A stretch of DNA of 64,000 nucleotides, taken from contig CP136898.1 in NCBI GenBank assembly GCA_034359265.1, forward strand, positions 35,301,501 through 35,365,500, in the 5' to 3' direction. Both the position numbers and the translations under genes were made by a program. Numbering within the stretch: position 1 is the first letter of the stretch; each line of letters starts with the position of its first letter. This stretch comes from Canna indica. Lineage: Eukaryota; Streptophyta; Magnoliopsida; Zingiberales; Cannaceae. Positions 20,882 to 31,140 of the stretch are shown piece by piece. Under the pieces are notes generated by a model. It made no database searches. It had not been told where the DNA came from and saw only the letters and a list, made by a program, of their open reading frames with translations.

Positions 20882-21368
20882 TGTGGACTGGACTAGACTA
20901 TTGGACTCAGTCGGATGAGACTCAACAGCATCCCACCACTCATTCCGGACCGAACCAAGCAGCTCCACCCAAGGGCTCCTCCCAATTATGCCCCTAAATC
21001 GGATCCGAGCCAGACGAAGAGGCTCTGCCCTGGGACCCCACCCGGCTATACAAGGGTGCTCACATCCTACCGGAGAGATACGCCATTACGAGCTCGCCAT
21101 CTCCGGGATCAAACTTGATCCATTTCGGGTAATATCACCATGAGATTTCTAGGTGGCGTCATCACCTCCACCTGTAATAAATATAGACACGACGCGCCTC
21201 AAGTAATCCTAAGTTTCAATTTCCATTACCGCCACTTGGGAGTCCCACTCACTTGAGCGTCGGAGTGTCTTTTACAGGTGCCACCCCCACCCCCCGCGCG
21301 AGCCGCCAGCATCAAACCAGACAAGGAGAGACACCGGACAAGAAGGCCCCAACTCTCAAGCGGGAATA
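20882..21368 (+). repeat. LTR of the truncated Tat-like gypsy copy
   Basis: About 485 bp aligned with the LTRs 40703-42464 (minus its insert) and 50878-51355. It begins TGTGGACTGGACTAG after the purine tract and ends CTCAAGCGGGAATA. Shared blocks include ATCACCTCCACCTGTAAT and CGGAGTGTCTTTTACAGGT. Confidence 0.8.
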
Positions 21369-21475
21369 TATAATATGTGGTACAATAAGAGAAATTATAT
21401 AATATAAATATATATTATATATTTATATTATATTATTTAAATATAATATATAATATATATATATATTATTATATA
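21369..21475. repeat. TA-rich low-complexity tract
   Basis: Almost pure A/T (TATAATATATA-type) following the LTR. Confidence 0.8.
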
Positions 21476-21858
21476 GTTTTGGAAACCAGAGCTTGGGCGC
21501 CGAATAAATAAAAATCGGTGCTCCAGGTGTCGGAACATGAAAAATTGGTGCTTGAACGCTGATTTCTCCCAACTAGACGCAATTAAATGCCCTCGATCCT
21601 ATCCTTCTTTTGCACTCAATATCTTGCTTCTATATCGACGCAGTTGTAAGCATCTAAAAGTAAATGTTGACCTAAAATAAGCGCCAGTATTTTCCATAAT
21701 AAGAGCCGGTTTCTAATTTCATTGTTGTGGTGAAACCGATGCCCATACACGACGACGGTTTTAATTTAATTAAAAATCTAATTAGTGTGATTAAGACTGA
21801 CGCTAATCACTTACTTCGATTTTAACCCCCCCTATATATTAGAATTGTTGTAGTGTAA
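21476..21858 (-). repeat. Possible terminal fragment of another CACTA-like element
   Basis: Read on the minus strand it begins CACTACAACAATTCTAATAT. It contains short degenerate inverted motifs, as expected of a CACTA subterminal region. No opposite end, coding region or TSD was found, so this is tentative. Confidence 0.3.
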
Positions 21859-21934
21859 TAATGAGTAATCTATAATTTCAAGATCCTCCACACTGTGGTA
21901 GTCATAGGCATCGATGTTAGGGCTGCATGTTTGC

Positions 21935-22115
21935 TTCATAAGATAAGGAATGGATTAATATCCATTGTTTATTTAGTGCATGAATTAGAAGAAAATAGGT
22001 ATAAAGTTGATATTATATCCGATGTACATTGAATTTAAAAAATTCATATCCAATCCACCCCTATTTGTTATCCAATCCAATCTTGTCCTATCCAATGAAG
22101 TAAATATACCATTAG
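21935..22115. repeat. Dispersed MITE-like repeat (copy A)
   Basis: Aligns with 55921-56140: GTTTGCTTCATARGATA at the left, TTTAGTGYATGAATTA and GATATTATATYYGRTGTA in the middle, and ATCYTATCC-type sequence at the right. Non-coding and short. Possibly a member of a TIR MITE family, but the ends are not defined. Confidence 0.45.
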
Positions 22116-22399
22116 AGTATAGATCACGAGGTAGAAGTTTGGTCATAGTTATGGGTTAGAACATGCGTTGGTCAGGGTTATGGATTTGGATATATGTATG
22201 TGGAGTATCAAGGTGAAAGGGATCATTACTTGAGAATGTAAGTTAAGGTTCCAACTTTTGATGAAACCCTAGCATCTCCATCATTTCTTGGACTTATTTA
22301 CTTGCTTATTGTACTTAGCTTATCATCCATAGCATTCATACTGAAAGAACTCGAGTTGTTGTATTAAGTCGCTTAAAATCGAAACGACTAAAATTGAAG

Positions 22400-22985
22400 C
22401 TAGAGTTTGATCACACACTATTCAACCCCTCTTCTAGTGTGGGCATTTGAACAACATTTGGTATCAAAGCAAGATCGTAGGTCTAGATTTAACCATCCAC
22501 CCTACAACTTAGAATGACTACCAAAATCCATCTAGCTCAAGGGTCCTCTACTCATACTCCACCACTTTTGGATGGAAATAAATATGCCGATTTGAAGATT
22601 AGAATGAATAGCTTCCTTCAATCACTAGGCATGGATGTATGGAGGATCATTCAAGAGATTAAAAAGGACAATAAGTCTTTATAAGAAGAGAATGATAGCT
22701 TACTTCTTTCATGCAATGCTTTAAAAAGTGAAGTAGAAATTCTTAAAGATGAGAAGCACACATTTGATAAAATCAAAAATGAATTAGAGAATGAGAAGCT
22801 AGAAAATGAAAACAAATTTTTGAGCTCTCAAATAGAACACTTATGCTCACACTCATAGTACTAGAAGATTCAATTGAAGTTGTTTTTCTTGTGGCATTTT
22901 TGGGCACATGGTTAGAGATTGTGCACTTGAGAGGAACCCTCATGCTATATTTACTTGGGTTCGTAAGATGACTAACAATCAAGAA
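22400..22985 (+). mobile_element. Internally deleted Sirevirus-like copia fragment
   Basis: Starts with the LTR-end hairpin and C-tract (CTTCTAGTGTGGGC), then TTTGGTATCAAAGC (decayed initiator-Met primer site), then sequence matching the gag start at 31100-31260. It skips to a part matching 32250-32450 and again to the zinc-knuckle part matching 32590-32700. Two internal deletions therefore collapse gag, with stop codons in between. Confidence 0.7.
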
Positions 22986-23240
22986 CCCAGCCTCCGTAGA
23001 ATTGCTTTTGAGGAGCAGGGTAACACAGAAGCCCGAGTCGTCGAACTCGACCTCATTCAAGAAGAGCGAGAACTCGCCAAAATCAGAGAAGAGGCAATAA
23101 AGATCAAGATCACCCAAAAATACGACAAGTGCATCAGGCCAAGGAACTTCATGAAGGATGATCTAGTTCTCCAGAAGATCGAGCCACAAAGAAAACCAGC
23201 CGGAGAAGGCAAGCTTGCCCCAAACTGGGAAGGCCCTTAA
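22908..23240 (+). pseudogene. Chimeric ORF: copia gag zinc-knuckle end joined to gypsy integrase C-terminus
   Basis: 110 open codons. The first about 25 (MVRDCALERNPHAIFTW) match the copia second zinc-knuckle region (compare MAKDCALRRNPHVRFIW at 32640). From about 22986 the reading is the C-terminal end of a Tat-type gypsy integrase (RIAFEEQGNTEARVVELDL, then RPRNFMKDDLVLQKIEP and KLAPNWEGP). The join is in frame, probably by chance between two decayed elements. No sign of host function. Confidence 0.7.
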
Positions 23241-23400
23241 GGGATCACAGAAGTCCTTGAAAAAATGTGCCTACAGATCGAATAGCAGAACTCTCCGGAC
23301 GGGAACTCCCACGATCTTGGAACGCGGCCTCCCCACGTGCCTATTACAGCTAAGGATTCCCCTAGAGAGTGGGCATCTAGAGAGTTAAGACGCATGTTCA
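22986..23400 (+). mobile_element. Gypsy pol 3'-end fragment
   Basis: Integrase C-terminal coding followed by a typical Tat pol end (GPYRIT-like reading interrupted by a stop, then LPRSWN-like codons). The rest of pol is missing. Confidence 0.6.
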
Positions 23401-23589
23401 TAGTACAAAGAAAAAATAAAAATAAAAATTTATTAAATCTAAAATTATAAGTTTCGAATTGACGAAAATCTAAACTTTATGAAAAATACCAAAACCATAC
23501 CCAAATTTGTTAGTACATCATAAATGCCTTCATAAGTTGTTTTCACAAAATTGAATATTTCTATTTTAGTGAACATACTAAACACACAC

Positions 23590-23799
23590 AAAAAGGGTAA
23601 TTACCCAAATATATCTTGAACTTTACGAGTTTTTGCAAATCTATCCAATTCTTTCATATGCTCAAACATACTATCACATCTGTCTCAATCAAATCCTCTT
23701 GTTAATTGTCCGTCAGCAGCCCCGTTAAACTGATGACGTGGCATGTTTGACGTGAACCAAAAAGATTTATGTAAAAACTTAAAAATGTCTTTGTCAACC

Positions 23800-23867
<68 letters not shown>

Positions 23868-23890
23868 TGGCCACTCTTCCTCGCCTCCAA
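23590..23890 (-). repeat. Dispersed non-coding repeat with (TC)n core
   Basis: The minus strand of 23593-23740 resembles 40500-40695 and 51361-51440 (GAAAGAATTGGATAGATTT, AGTTCAAGATATATTT, GATGTGATAGTAT). One copy of this repeat was the insertion target of the gypsy element at 40703. An ORF of Arg-Glu repeats here is just the microsatellite translated. Confidence 0.5.
23804..23864. repeat. (TC)n microsatellite
   Basis: About 30 uninterrupted TC dinucleotides. Confidence 0.98.
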
Positions 23891-24335
23891 CTTCTTTTGT
23901 CATGCCTTACCCCGCTTGATTTTTTTCTTCTCTAAGGTGAGCCTAGTGTGGTGGAGGGTAGCGCGCGATAAGGGATCACGATGTGCACCTGATCATGTTG
24001 ATGTACGTCTACCAGGTGGTGTGGCTGAAGCAACCATGTAAGCTGACGTCATTGCTCATGGTGGAAGGGGTAGTTGTTGGGATGCGGAGAGGTAACGAAA
24101 TGGAAAATAGTGAAAAAATAGATTTTAAAAATCTCAAATGCATCCCGAAAACATCAATCTACTTTAGCGGCGTAGAAGAATTCAATGAGATGAGGAAGGA
24201 GAAGTTTTTATACCTTTAACCGAAAGGGTGAATAAGCTACTCTGATCCTAAATTTGAGACGCACACGTACACGTCCGCCAACAATAGTTCGCACGAAGCA
24301 CCTTGTAACACAAGGGGGCAGCGACCTCTTGGGCT
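23891..24335. other. Left flank of the nested insertion tower
   Basis: Weakly repeat-like, no gene seen. Phrases such as GACGCACACGTACACGTCC resemble 18545-18570, so it may belong to the unclassified LTR-like repeat family. It joins to 38324 once the solo LTR and one TSD copy are removed. Confidence 0.35.
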
Positions 24336-25324
24336 CGTCGTGTTGGTCAAGGCTTTCATCCTCGCGCTCTAATTTTCTAAATAAATGTTTTGATGATAAC
24401 AAACCATGACTAACAAAGTTTTAAGTGTCAAAGTCTCAGGTTGAAGTTGATGATGCTCGTGCGATATCATCTCAGAAACTCAAGCGTTTTAGAGATTCTC
24501 AATTTGCGACGAATTTATCAAGAAAATTAGAATTTGTAATCTAAGATTATCTATATAGTGATTGTAATTTGCTTGGGCAGGTCTCCAGGGTGTGTGCACT
24601 TCGAATCTCGATACCCTGTGAACCAAAACCCCAAAACCACAGAAAGATCAACCTGAAATTGACTGTCGGCCGAATGATCGATCGAATGGTCAGTCGACCG
24701 AATGGTTGATCGGACTTCGACCGAGTGTTGCTGAAAACTTCTAGTAGCCATTCGGTCGATTGTCGGTCGAATGGTCGGTCAACTAAACCATCGAACGACA
24801 GATCGATCGGAGCTATGACGGATAGAAAAATAGAGTCGTTGACAAAATTTCCAATCGACTCTACTCCTTTAAAAAGCAATATATACTTCTCTAAGAACCC
24901 ACTTTTGCCACTACTAATGCCCTGAGCCTCTCTTGAGTTAATCCTTGCATCCTCGAAGCTCTCATTGTGTATTTCTATCATACTTAGCCTCTTAAACCCT
25001 CACCTTTGTTGGCTTAAGGGTTCCCCCCTTAGGCTTTGATCTTCATTTTGATGATAACAAACAAGTATTTAATATATATGTGTGAAGTTTTGAGTTCAGG
25101 ATGAGGTTGCGATACGCATGCGAACTTCGGCTAACCTCGCTCGGAGAAACGAACGGAAAGAACGTCAAGAAAGGCTCGGATGTAGGTTGAGTAGAAATCT
25201 TGTAATATACCCCTAGGATCTCATCCCAAGCCTAGTTATAAAGTTATCCAAGTTAAAACTTGGTAACTAAACCCATGAAAAAGCATGCAACAAAGATAAG
25301 GTAAAAATCAGCCTCAACCTAAGT

Positions 25325-25640
25325 TCGGTCGACCGGTCGATCGACCGAACAAGGCAGAAAAATGGCAGTAAACACTTCAGTCGACCAGTCGGTCGACCGA
25401 ACTGATGCAAAAATCGGCAGTGGCTATTTTGGTCGATCGGGCGGTCGATCGAACAAGGCCAAAAAATGGCAGTGGCTACTTCGATCGATCGAATAGCAGA
25501 GGAGCTGAACGTGACTCATTCGGTCAACCGAACAGAGCGGTAGAAGCGCAAAAAGGCAGCGGTTGCTGGGCGGTCGATCGGTCAGTCGACCGACGATTGA
25601 CCGATAAGCGACCGAACGATGTCCAACCTAATGACCGTTG
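25325..25640. promoter_or_regulatory. U3 array of CGGTCGAYCG palindromes
   Basis: Repeated blocks of roughly 45-50 bp, each with one or two CGGTCGACCG or CGATCGATCG palindromes separated by AAAAATGGCAGTGGCTA-type spacers, lie directly upstream of the TATA box. The same pattern occurs at 36628-36965, 24660-24800 and 41315-41540. Possible enhancer or factor-binding array (inference). Confidence 0.6.
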
Positions 25641-25662
25641 AGGAGCTGTTCGGTTGAGGGGT

Positions 25663-25670
25663 TATAAATA
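25663..25670 (+). promoter_or_regulatory. TATA box of the 5' LTR
   Basis: TATAAATA within GGGGTTATAAATACCCCTCA, which is itself a short palindrome-flanked motif. Conserved in the 3' LTR (37029-37036) and in the solo LTR at 41593-41600. Confidence 0.7.
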
Positions 25671-26109
25671 CCCCTCACCTAATTTCTTTAAACACTCTCA
25701 ACATCTAATACAAGCTTAAAGAAGAGAGATTTGTGCCTTCTAGAGATTGATTGCTTGCGCTCGCTTCTCCGATCAACATCTTCTCAAGCGCTCATCCTCC
25801 CTCAACCCGGGTTTCGATTCGAGCTCAACGACTTGGCGAGTTGAAGGCTTTGAAGGCTTGAAAAAGAGCATTTGATCTTGGTCTATTTCTTAGCTCTTTT
25901 CGTTGTAATTTTAAGTGTTGTTTAAACTTGTTTTCATTGGTTAGCTTGCTATATATGCTACTGTAAACACTTAGGGTTTACTTTGTAGAATTGTGTTTTG
26001 CCTTGGTGAATAGGTTTGATGTGTTCTCAAGGGGTTGAGAATAAAGTCCTCGGTTGTATTCAAAGGGAAACACAAAATCTATAAAGTAGCACTACTAGAA
26101 ACTTCGTCT

Positions 26110-26395
26110 TCAGCAACGGCTATCAGCGACGGCCGCTCAAGCCGTTGCTATTTGCAACGGCATTCTTACGGCCGCTCGAGCCGTTGCAGAAAACTGTATC
26201 TGCAACGGCTTTCTAACGGAAAACCGAGCCGTTGCTGATTATTTTAATTATCAGCAACGGCTTTCGGACGGAAAGGCGAGCCGTTGCTGATATTTTAATT
26301 TTCAGCAACGGCTTTCTAACGGATAAGTGAGCCGTTGCTGATGATAACTTATCAGCAACGGCGTTCTAACGGGCGAGTGAGCCGTTGCTGATAAG
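26110..26395. repeat. Left subterminal array of CACTA copy 2
   Basis: Same CAGCAACGGC/GCCGTTGCTG inverted-pair array as copy 1 at 6421-6702, with scattered substitutions. Followed by TATATA at 26398-26403 and the leader donor GTATGT at 26522. Confidence 0.85.
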
Positions 26396-26849
26396 TTTAT
26401 ATAGGGCACCAGTCGCGCCCGACCCTTCTTCCTCCCGTTGCTGCCGCCGCTCCTGCCGACGCCACTCGCCGCCGCTGCTGCCGACGCCGACGACGCCGAC
26501 CGCTGCTTCCGACTTGTTCAGGTATGTCTCCTCCCTGCGGCCGTCTCTTCCCTGCGGCCGGCGGGAATCACCCGACCGAAACCCTATTTCTAGGGTTTCG
26601 GCCGGCGGCGGTCGGCCGATGGCCGCCGCCGGACCTTCTGCAGTGGCCGGACAGTGTGTCCGGCCACTGTACGCCGGCGCCGGAGGGTGGACTCCGGCGC
26701 CGGAGGGTGGACTCCGGCGCCGGAATTTATAATATATATATATAATTTATATTATGTTATAATTGTTAATTAATTATTTTATAATTGTTAATTAATTGTT
26801 TAGATTAATTATTTAATTTGTTAGATTAATTATTACGGTTTAGATTAAT

Positions 26850-27161
26850 TTCGGACGCGCGCCGGAATCGTCCACTTCGGACGCGCACCAGAATCGTCCA
26901 CTTCGGACGCGCGCCGGAATCGTCCACTTCGGACGCACGCCGGTATCGTCCAATTCGGACTCGCACCAGAATCATCCACTTCGGACGCGCGCCGGAATCG
27001 TCCACTTCGGACGCATGCCGGTATCGTCCAATTCGGACTCGCGCCGGAATCGTCCACTTCGGACGCGCGCCGGAATCGTGCAATTCGGACTCGCGCCGGA
27101 ATCGTCCACTTCGAACTCGCGCCGGAATCGTCCACTTCGGACGCGCCCTGAAATCGTCCAA
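26850..27161 (+). repeat. 26-bp tandem repeat, 12 units
   Basis: Twelve units of exactly 26 bp (starts at 26850 + 26n up to 27136) of the form TTCGGACGCGCGCCGGAATC plus CGTCCAC. Variant units (ACTCGC, GCATGCCGGTATCG) recur in alternation, suggesting amplification of multi-unit blocks. Copy 1 has only five units. Confidence 0.95.
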
Positions 27162-27367
27162 TATGGACTCGAACTGTCTCGAAACATTTAGAAAATAATC
27201 ATCCTCCGACGAGTTGATATGTTTCACGTACGCATCGACGATCGGATATGATTTAGCAAAACCTTAGATCCGTTCGGGAATTGTATGTTCGTGTAAAAGA
27301 AGTAGATGATCTTTTATACGACGTACAATTCTTGAATTGTCCCTGATTGGACAATTTGGGAATATAG

Positions 27368-27555
27368 TTATTTGTACTGCACTTACGTTTTTATTTTAAC
27401 TGTTAACTAATTATTCTAAATTTCGGTAACATCTCTCTTGTTCTCCGATACGCGCCCAGATGATATGCGTATTCAGAGAACTGTAGGGAGATGCTGTCGA
27501 AATTTAGAATAATTAGTTAACAGTTAAAATAAAAACGTAAGTGCAGTACGAATAA
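27368..27555. repeat. Long hairpin upstream of the broken TNPD
   Basis: Same inverted-repeat hairpin as 7376-7563, with at least one change in the right arm (GTACGAATAA against GTACAAATAA). Confidence 0.88.
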
Positions 27556-27630
27556 CATAAATCCCGAATGGAATAGGACAATCTCACCTAAAGACATTAA
27601 CCAAAGAAATTGTCATTGATTGACAGAATC

Positions 27631-28563
27631 ATGTCGGCTGATCGAAGTTGGATGTACCGACGTCTTGATCGTGGAGCTTTAACGAATGAGTTTTGATTAG
27701 GCGTAACGTACTTCCTCAATTTCGCCTATTCGAATCGAAATTTCGTTAGCATGGGTGATCAAATCCGATGTCCGTGTCGCATTTGTTCAAATGGACGATT
27801 TTTCGATCGGGAGACTGTCACTCTGCATCTATATACCAAAGGATTTGCACCAAGATATTTTCTATGGACTTATCACGGGGAGTCACGCGAAGTCGGGACG
27901 TCGAGCAATCCTGTCGTTCAGACATATGGTGAATCTTCCTCTGCTGGTGCTTCTTCATCCAGTCAATGTAGGGGGTCAAATCCCTATAGAACTATGATAC
28001 TTGATAGTCTTGGGGGTCAATTCCACCTGAATGATAATGTTGATCGGCCAGATCTTCCGACATCAGTCCCACCAGATACTACAGCGGTTGATATCACAGA
28101 AGTAGGGGCTGCGGTAGAGATTGAATTACCGAATAAAGAAGCTGCAGAATTTTACGAGATGTTGAAAGCTGCCGATGAACCTTTGTATGAGAATTGTTCT
28201 AAATACACTAGGTTTTCAGCAATGACACAGCTCTTAAGCATCAAGGCCGATTGTAATATCAGCGGAGTTGCGTATGATCGGATTGCTGGATTGATTAATG
28301 GAATGCTGCCTACTGATAACATGTTTGAGCCTACTTTTTATAAGACTAAAAAGCTAATGAGAAAATTGGGGCTTGGGTACGAAAAAATACACGCGTGCCA
28401 AAATAACTGCATTTTATATTATAAAGAAAATGTGCAGTTGGATAAATGCCCTGTATGTCAACACCCTCGTTACAAGGAGAAGAAATCGGTCCGACAGAAA
28501 AATATCCCTAATAATTGTAAAGTATATATTTTATTAAATATATCTCTACTATTTATACAATAA
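27631..28563 (+). pseudogene. Truncated TNPD transposase of CACTA copy 2
   Basis: ATG at 27631 matches the copy-1 start, but codon 22 is TGA (27694-27696) where copy 1 has CGA. The frame is then open from 27751 (MGDQIRCPCRICSNGRF) to a deletion breakpoint after QKNIP at about 28508. There it jumps into sequence downstream of the copy-1 stop codon and ends after a few unrelated residues. The tnp2 core and the acidic tail are gone. A 9-bp in-frame insertion relative to copy 1 lies near 27970. Confidence 0.93.
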
Positions 28564-28589
28564 TCTGATTATATGTCTGTTCGACAGAT

Positions 28590-30125
28590 ATGTCTGGTCG
28601 TGGTTATCAACGCAGGAGAGTTTCGGAGTCTCCGATCGGTGAGACTCCAGCACTTACTCATGCTGCTGATCCACCTGTTGCTGATCCTCATTCCGATGAT
28701 ACTGCCGAGGCTAGTACATCCAGACGTAGGCGGCCACGCGGGCCGAACAGGTGGCAGCCTCCACCAGCCACAGAGTCACGTAGATTGATTAGCGTGATTG
28801 GGGAGCGGTAATATATCATGAATTATGAATCATTACAAATTCATTATATCATAATATAATATTAAAATTTATTTTTGTTGTGCAGGTTCGAGCAAGAAGA
28901 AGTGCCGAGGAGCATTTCTTCTACTATTCGACGATACATGCACGGGGCATGGCCTACGTGGTCTCACGTGCCTAGCGAGCACGTCGACATGTTATGGCGC
29001 GAGTTTGAGGCACGTATTATTATTATTTTTTACATGCATGATGATATATTAATATTGGTACTGATATTATTATTTTGCAGGCTCGCTATACATGGGCCGA
29101 GGACCAGAGGCCCTTCATTTACGCTGCCTGGGAGGCTATTTCCCGGGCAAGGTAAAACGGGCAGCTGGGGCAGGCTCGATCCCAAGCGATGGCCCGAGCT
29201 GGGACCACTAACATCGCGGAGACTCGGGGATACGGCCCCAGTTGGATTACTCCGGATATATGGGACCAGCTCGTGGGGATATGGTCGACGGATCGATGGC
29301 AGGAGGTTTCTCGGAATGCGGCTAGAAATCGCATGTCGAGAGGAGCAGCGCATCACACCGGCGGCTCTGTTGCATTTGCAGTGCACGCAAACCGTATGGT
29401 AAGTATATCTTTTAATTATATATTTTATTTGTTATTATGTGTACTAATTAATGTATTTGTTTTGTAAATGTAGACGACAGTGTCGGATGACGGGAGTGTC
29501 CAGCGACCCTCCCCGATGGCGGTGTTTGAGCGGACTCACCGTCGAGCACATGGGACGGGGGAGTACATCCACAACCGCGCTGCATACATTATGGTAATTA
29601 TATATTTGTTTAAATTATTCATTATATATTTATAATTTAAGTTTTATGATAAATATTAAACATAAAATCAAACTCGAGTAGGAGACCTACAGCCAGACGG
29701 TGGTGCAGCGCGGGGGTACCCCCGAGGACTTTGACGCAGCATCGTGGGTCGAGGCCGCAGGTGGCTGGGACCATGGCCGCGTATATGGCTTCGCAGATAG
29801 TGGTCATGCGCGAGCCGTACTAGGGCCACTTGGGGCACCGACCCCTCCGGTCGCTGGTGAGCGGCCGTCCACCTCTAGATCCAGTTATGATCATAGTAAC
29901 AGAATAAGGACTCTAGAGGAGACGGTCGCGCGTCAGACTGAGATGATGGAGCGCCAGAGTCAGATGATGGCAGATATACAATCTATGCTACGCAACATGT
30001 CAGGTCATCCCGAAGCAGGCATCTCTTCGGCATCATCTAATCCGTCGTCCTCGAGTCAGTCTACGCCGGTGTACACTCAAGCGCTCCAGACCCCGCCATA
30101 TAATCCAGACCATCCTCCATCTTGA
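28590..30125 (+). pseudogene. TNPA-like gene of CACTA copy 2, nonsense-disrupted
   Basis: Exons corresponding to copy 1 are 28590-28807, 28886-29009, 29081-29398, 29474-29593 and 29682-30125, with the same junctions. In exon 3 the codon TAC of copy 1 (ARYNGQ) is TAA at 29153-29155. A product would stop after about 138 residues and lack the C-terminal half with the coiled coil. Otherwise very close to copy 1. Confidence 0.85.
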
Positions 30126-30424
30126 TCGTGAGATTTTTTGTTTGGATATTGAACTTGTTTAACTTATTTTGTTTGGATATTGATACTTCAATTTTGCATT
30201 TGAATTGTTTTTATACTATCGTGGATAATTATCAATATAAGTATAATTGTTTTGATGTATATATATGTTGGTGTGTTTGTGATGTGTGAATGAATGTGTA
30301 TGAGGTGTTTGTGATGTGTGAATGAATGTGTGTATGAGGGTATGGGTGTGTAAGTTATGTATCAGATAAATGTATCAATGTATCAATGGAAATTTGAAAT
30401 TTTCAAATTTTCTGGTTGCAGGTA

Positions 30425-30815
30425 TTGGTCATCAGCAACGGCTTTCCCACGGGTATCCGTGGGAAAGCCGTTGCTAAAAGTGTATCGAAAGCCGTTGCTG
30501 ATGACCTACAGCAACGGCTTAGCGACGGCGTTTTACTAACGGCGTTGCTACGGACTCAGCGGCCGTTGCTATTAATGTTATCAGCAACGGCTCCGGGTCT
30601 GTTGCAAACCCGTTGCTGATAATAGTTTTAGCGACGGCCCGAGCGGCCGTTGCTGATAATGTTTTGAGCGACGGCCCGAGCGACCGTTGCTGATAATGTT
30701 TTGAGCGACGGCCCGAGCGGCCGTCGCTGATCCGTTGTGAAGTCATCAGCAACGCGACTTTCTGTCACGGCGCTATTGCAACGGCTCAGCAACGGCATCA
30801 GCCGTTGCTGATGAC
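30425..30815. repeat. Right subterminal array of CACTA copy 2
   Basis: Same motifs as copy 1 at 13030-13410, but with three instead of two TTTTGAGCGACGGCCCGAGC blocks and with an inverted-pair unit missing near the terminus. Confidence 0.85.
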
Positions 30816-31086
30816 CATTTTTCTAGTAGTGTAGTTGGTTAGAAATCCTTGGTGTGGAGCCAAGGTAGTGGAGTAGGCGGTTGGCCGAACCACTATAATT
30901 TCAAGTGTTAGCATTGCCTTGTGTGTTTGTTTTCAATTGTGCTTTATATTCACTAACGAATATTACTTAGTTGCACTCGCATTTGGTTGAAATTGAAATT
31001 GGTAAAAAGGAGAATTGAAGTATATTAGTAAAGTAATCCAACACTATTCAATCCCCTCCTTCTAGTGTGGAATTTCACTCAACATT

Positions 31087-31098
31087 TGGTATCGAGCA
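31087..31098 (+). promoter_or_regulatory. Decayed primer-binding site
   Basis: TGGTATCGAGCA directly follows the 5' LTR. It is the initiator tRNA-Met site TGGTATCAGAGC with a changed core; the fragment at 22479 has a similar decayed form. Confidence 0.7.
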
Positions 31099-31140
31099 AG
31101 GTCGTAGGATTAGATTTAACCATCTACCCCACAAGTTAAA

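Larger units (their letters stand above)
26090..30831 (+). mobile_element. CACTA transposon, copy 2, deletion derivative
   Basis: Ends CACTACTAGAA...TTCTAGTAGTG with TSD TAG (26087-26089 and 30832-30834). The intact sister LTR at 37441-37470 shows the empty site with a single TAG. It is colinear with copy 1 but lacks the transposase segment corresponding to about 8508-11113 and has stop codons in both genes. It keeps both termini and both subterminal arrays, so it could in principle be moved by transposase from an element like copy 1. Confidence 0.96.
25007..31084 (+). repeat. 5' LTR of the Sirevirus-like element (interrupted)
   Basis: About 1,333 bp once the CACTA and its TSD are removed, against 1,391 bp for the 3' LTR. 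Contains an array of CGGTCGACCG-type palindromes (25325-25640), a TATA box (25663-25670) and the terminal hairpin. Substitutions and indels between the two LTRs are frequent, so the element is not young. Confidence 0.9.

Noticed and set aside
20477..20997. Three overlapping plus-strand ORFs of about 100 codons
   Set aside because: The region is the non-coding 3' end of a Tat-like element and its LTR; no domain, and the homologous stretch at 50470-50877 does not keep the frames.
23685..23903. ORF encoding a long Arg-Glu repeat
   Set aside because: Direct translation of the (TC)n microsatellite.
26850..27161. Possible CRISPR-like array
   Set aside because: Units are contiguous 26-mers with no unique spacers, inside a plant transposon. 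It is an ordinary tandem repeat.
26826..27227. Minus-strand ORFs of up to 133 codons with repeating SGRFRRASEVDDSGA-like units
   Set aside because: They are translations of the 26-bp CpG-rich tandem array (26 bp is not a multiple of three, so the reading repeats every 78 bp). No other support for a repeat protein.
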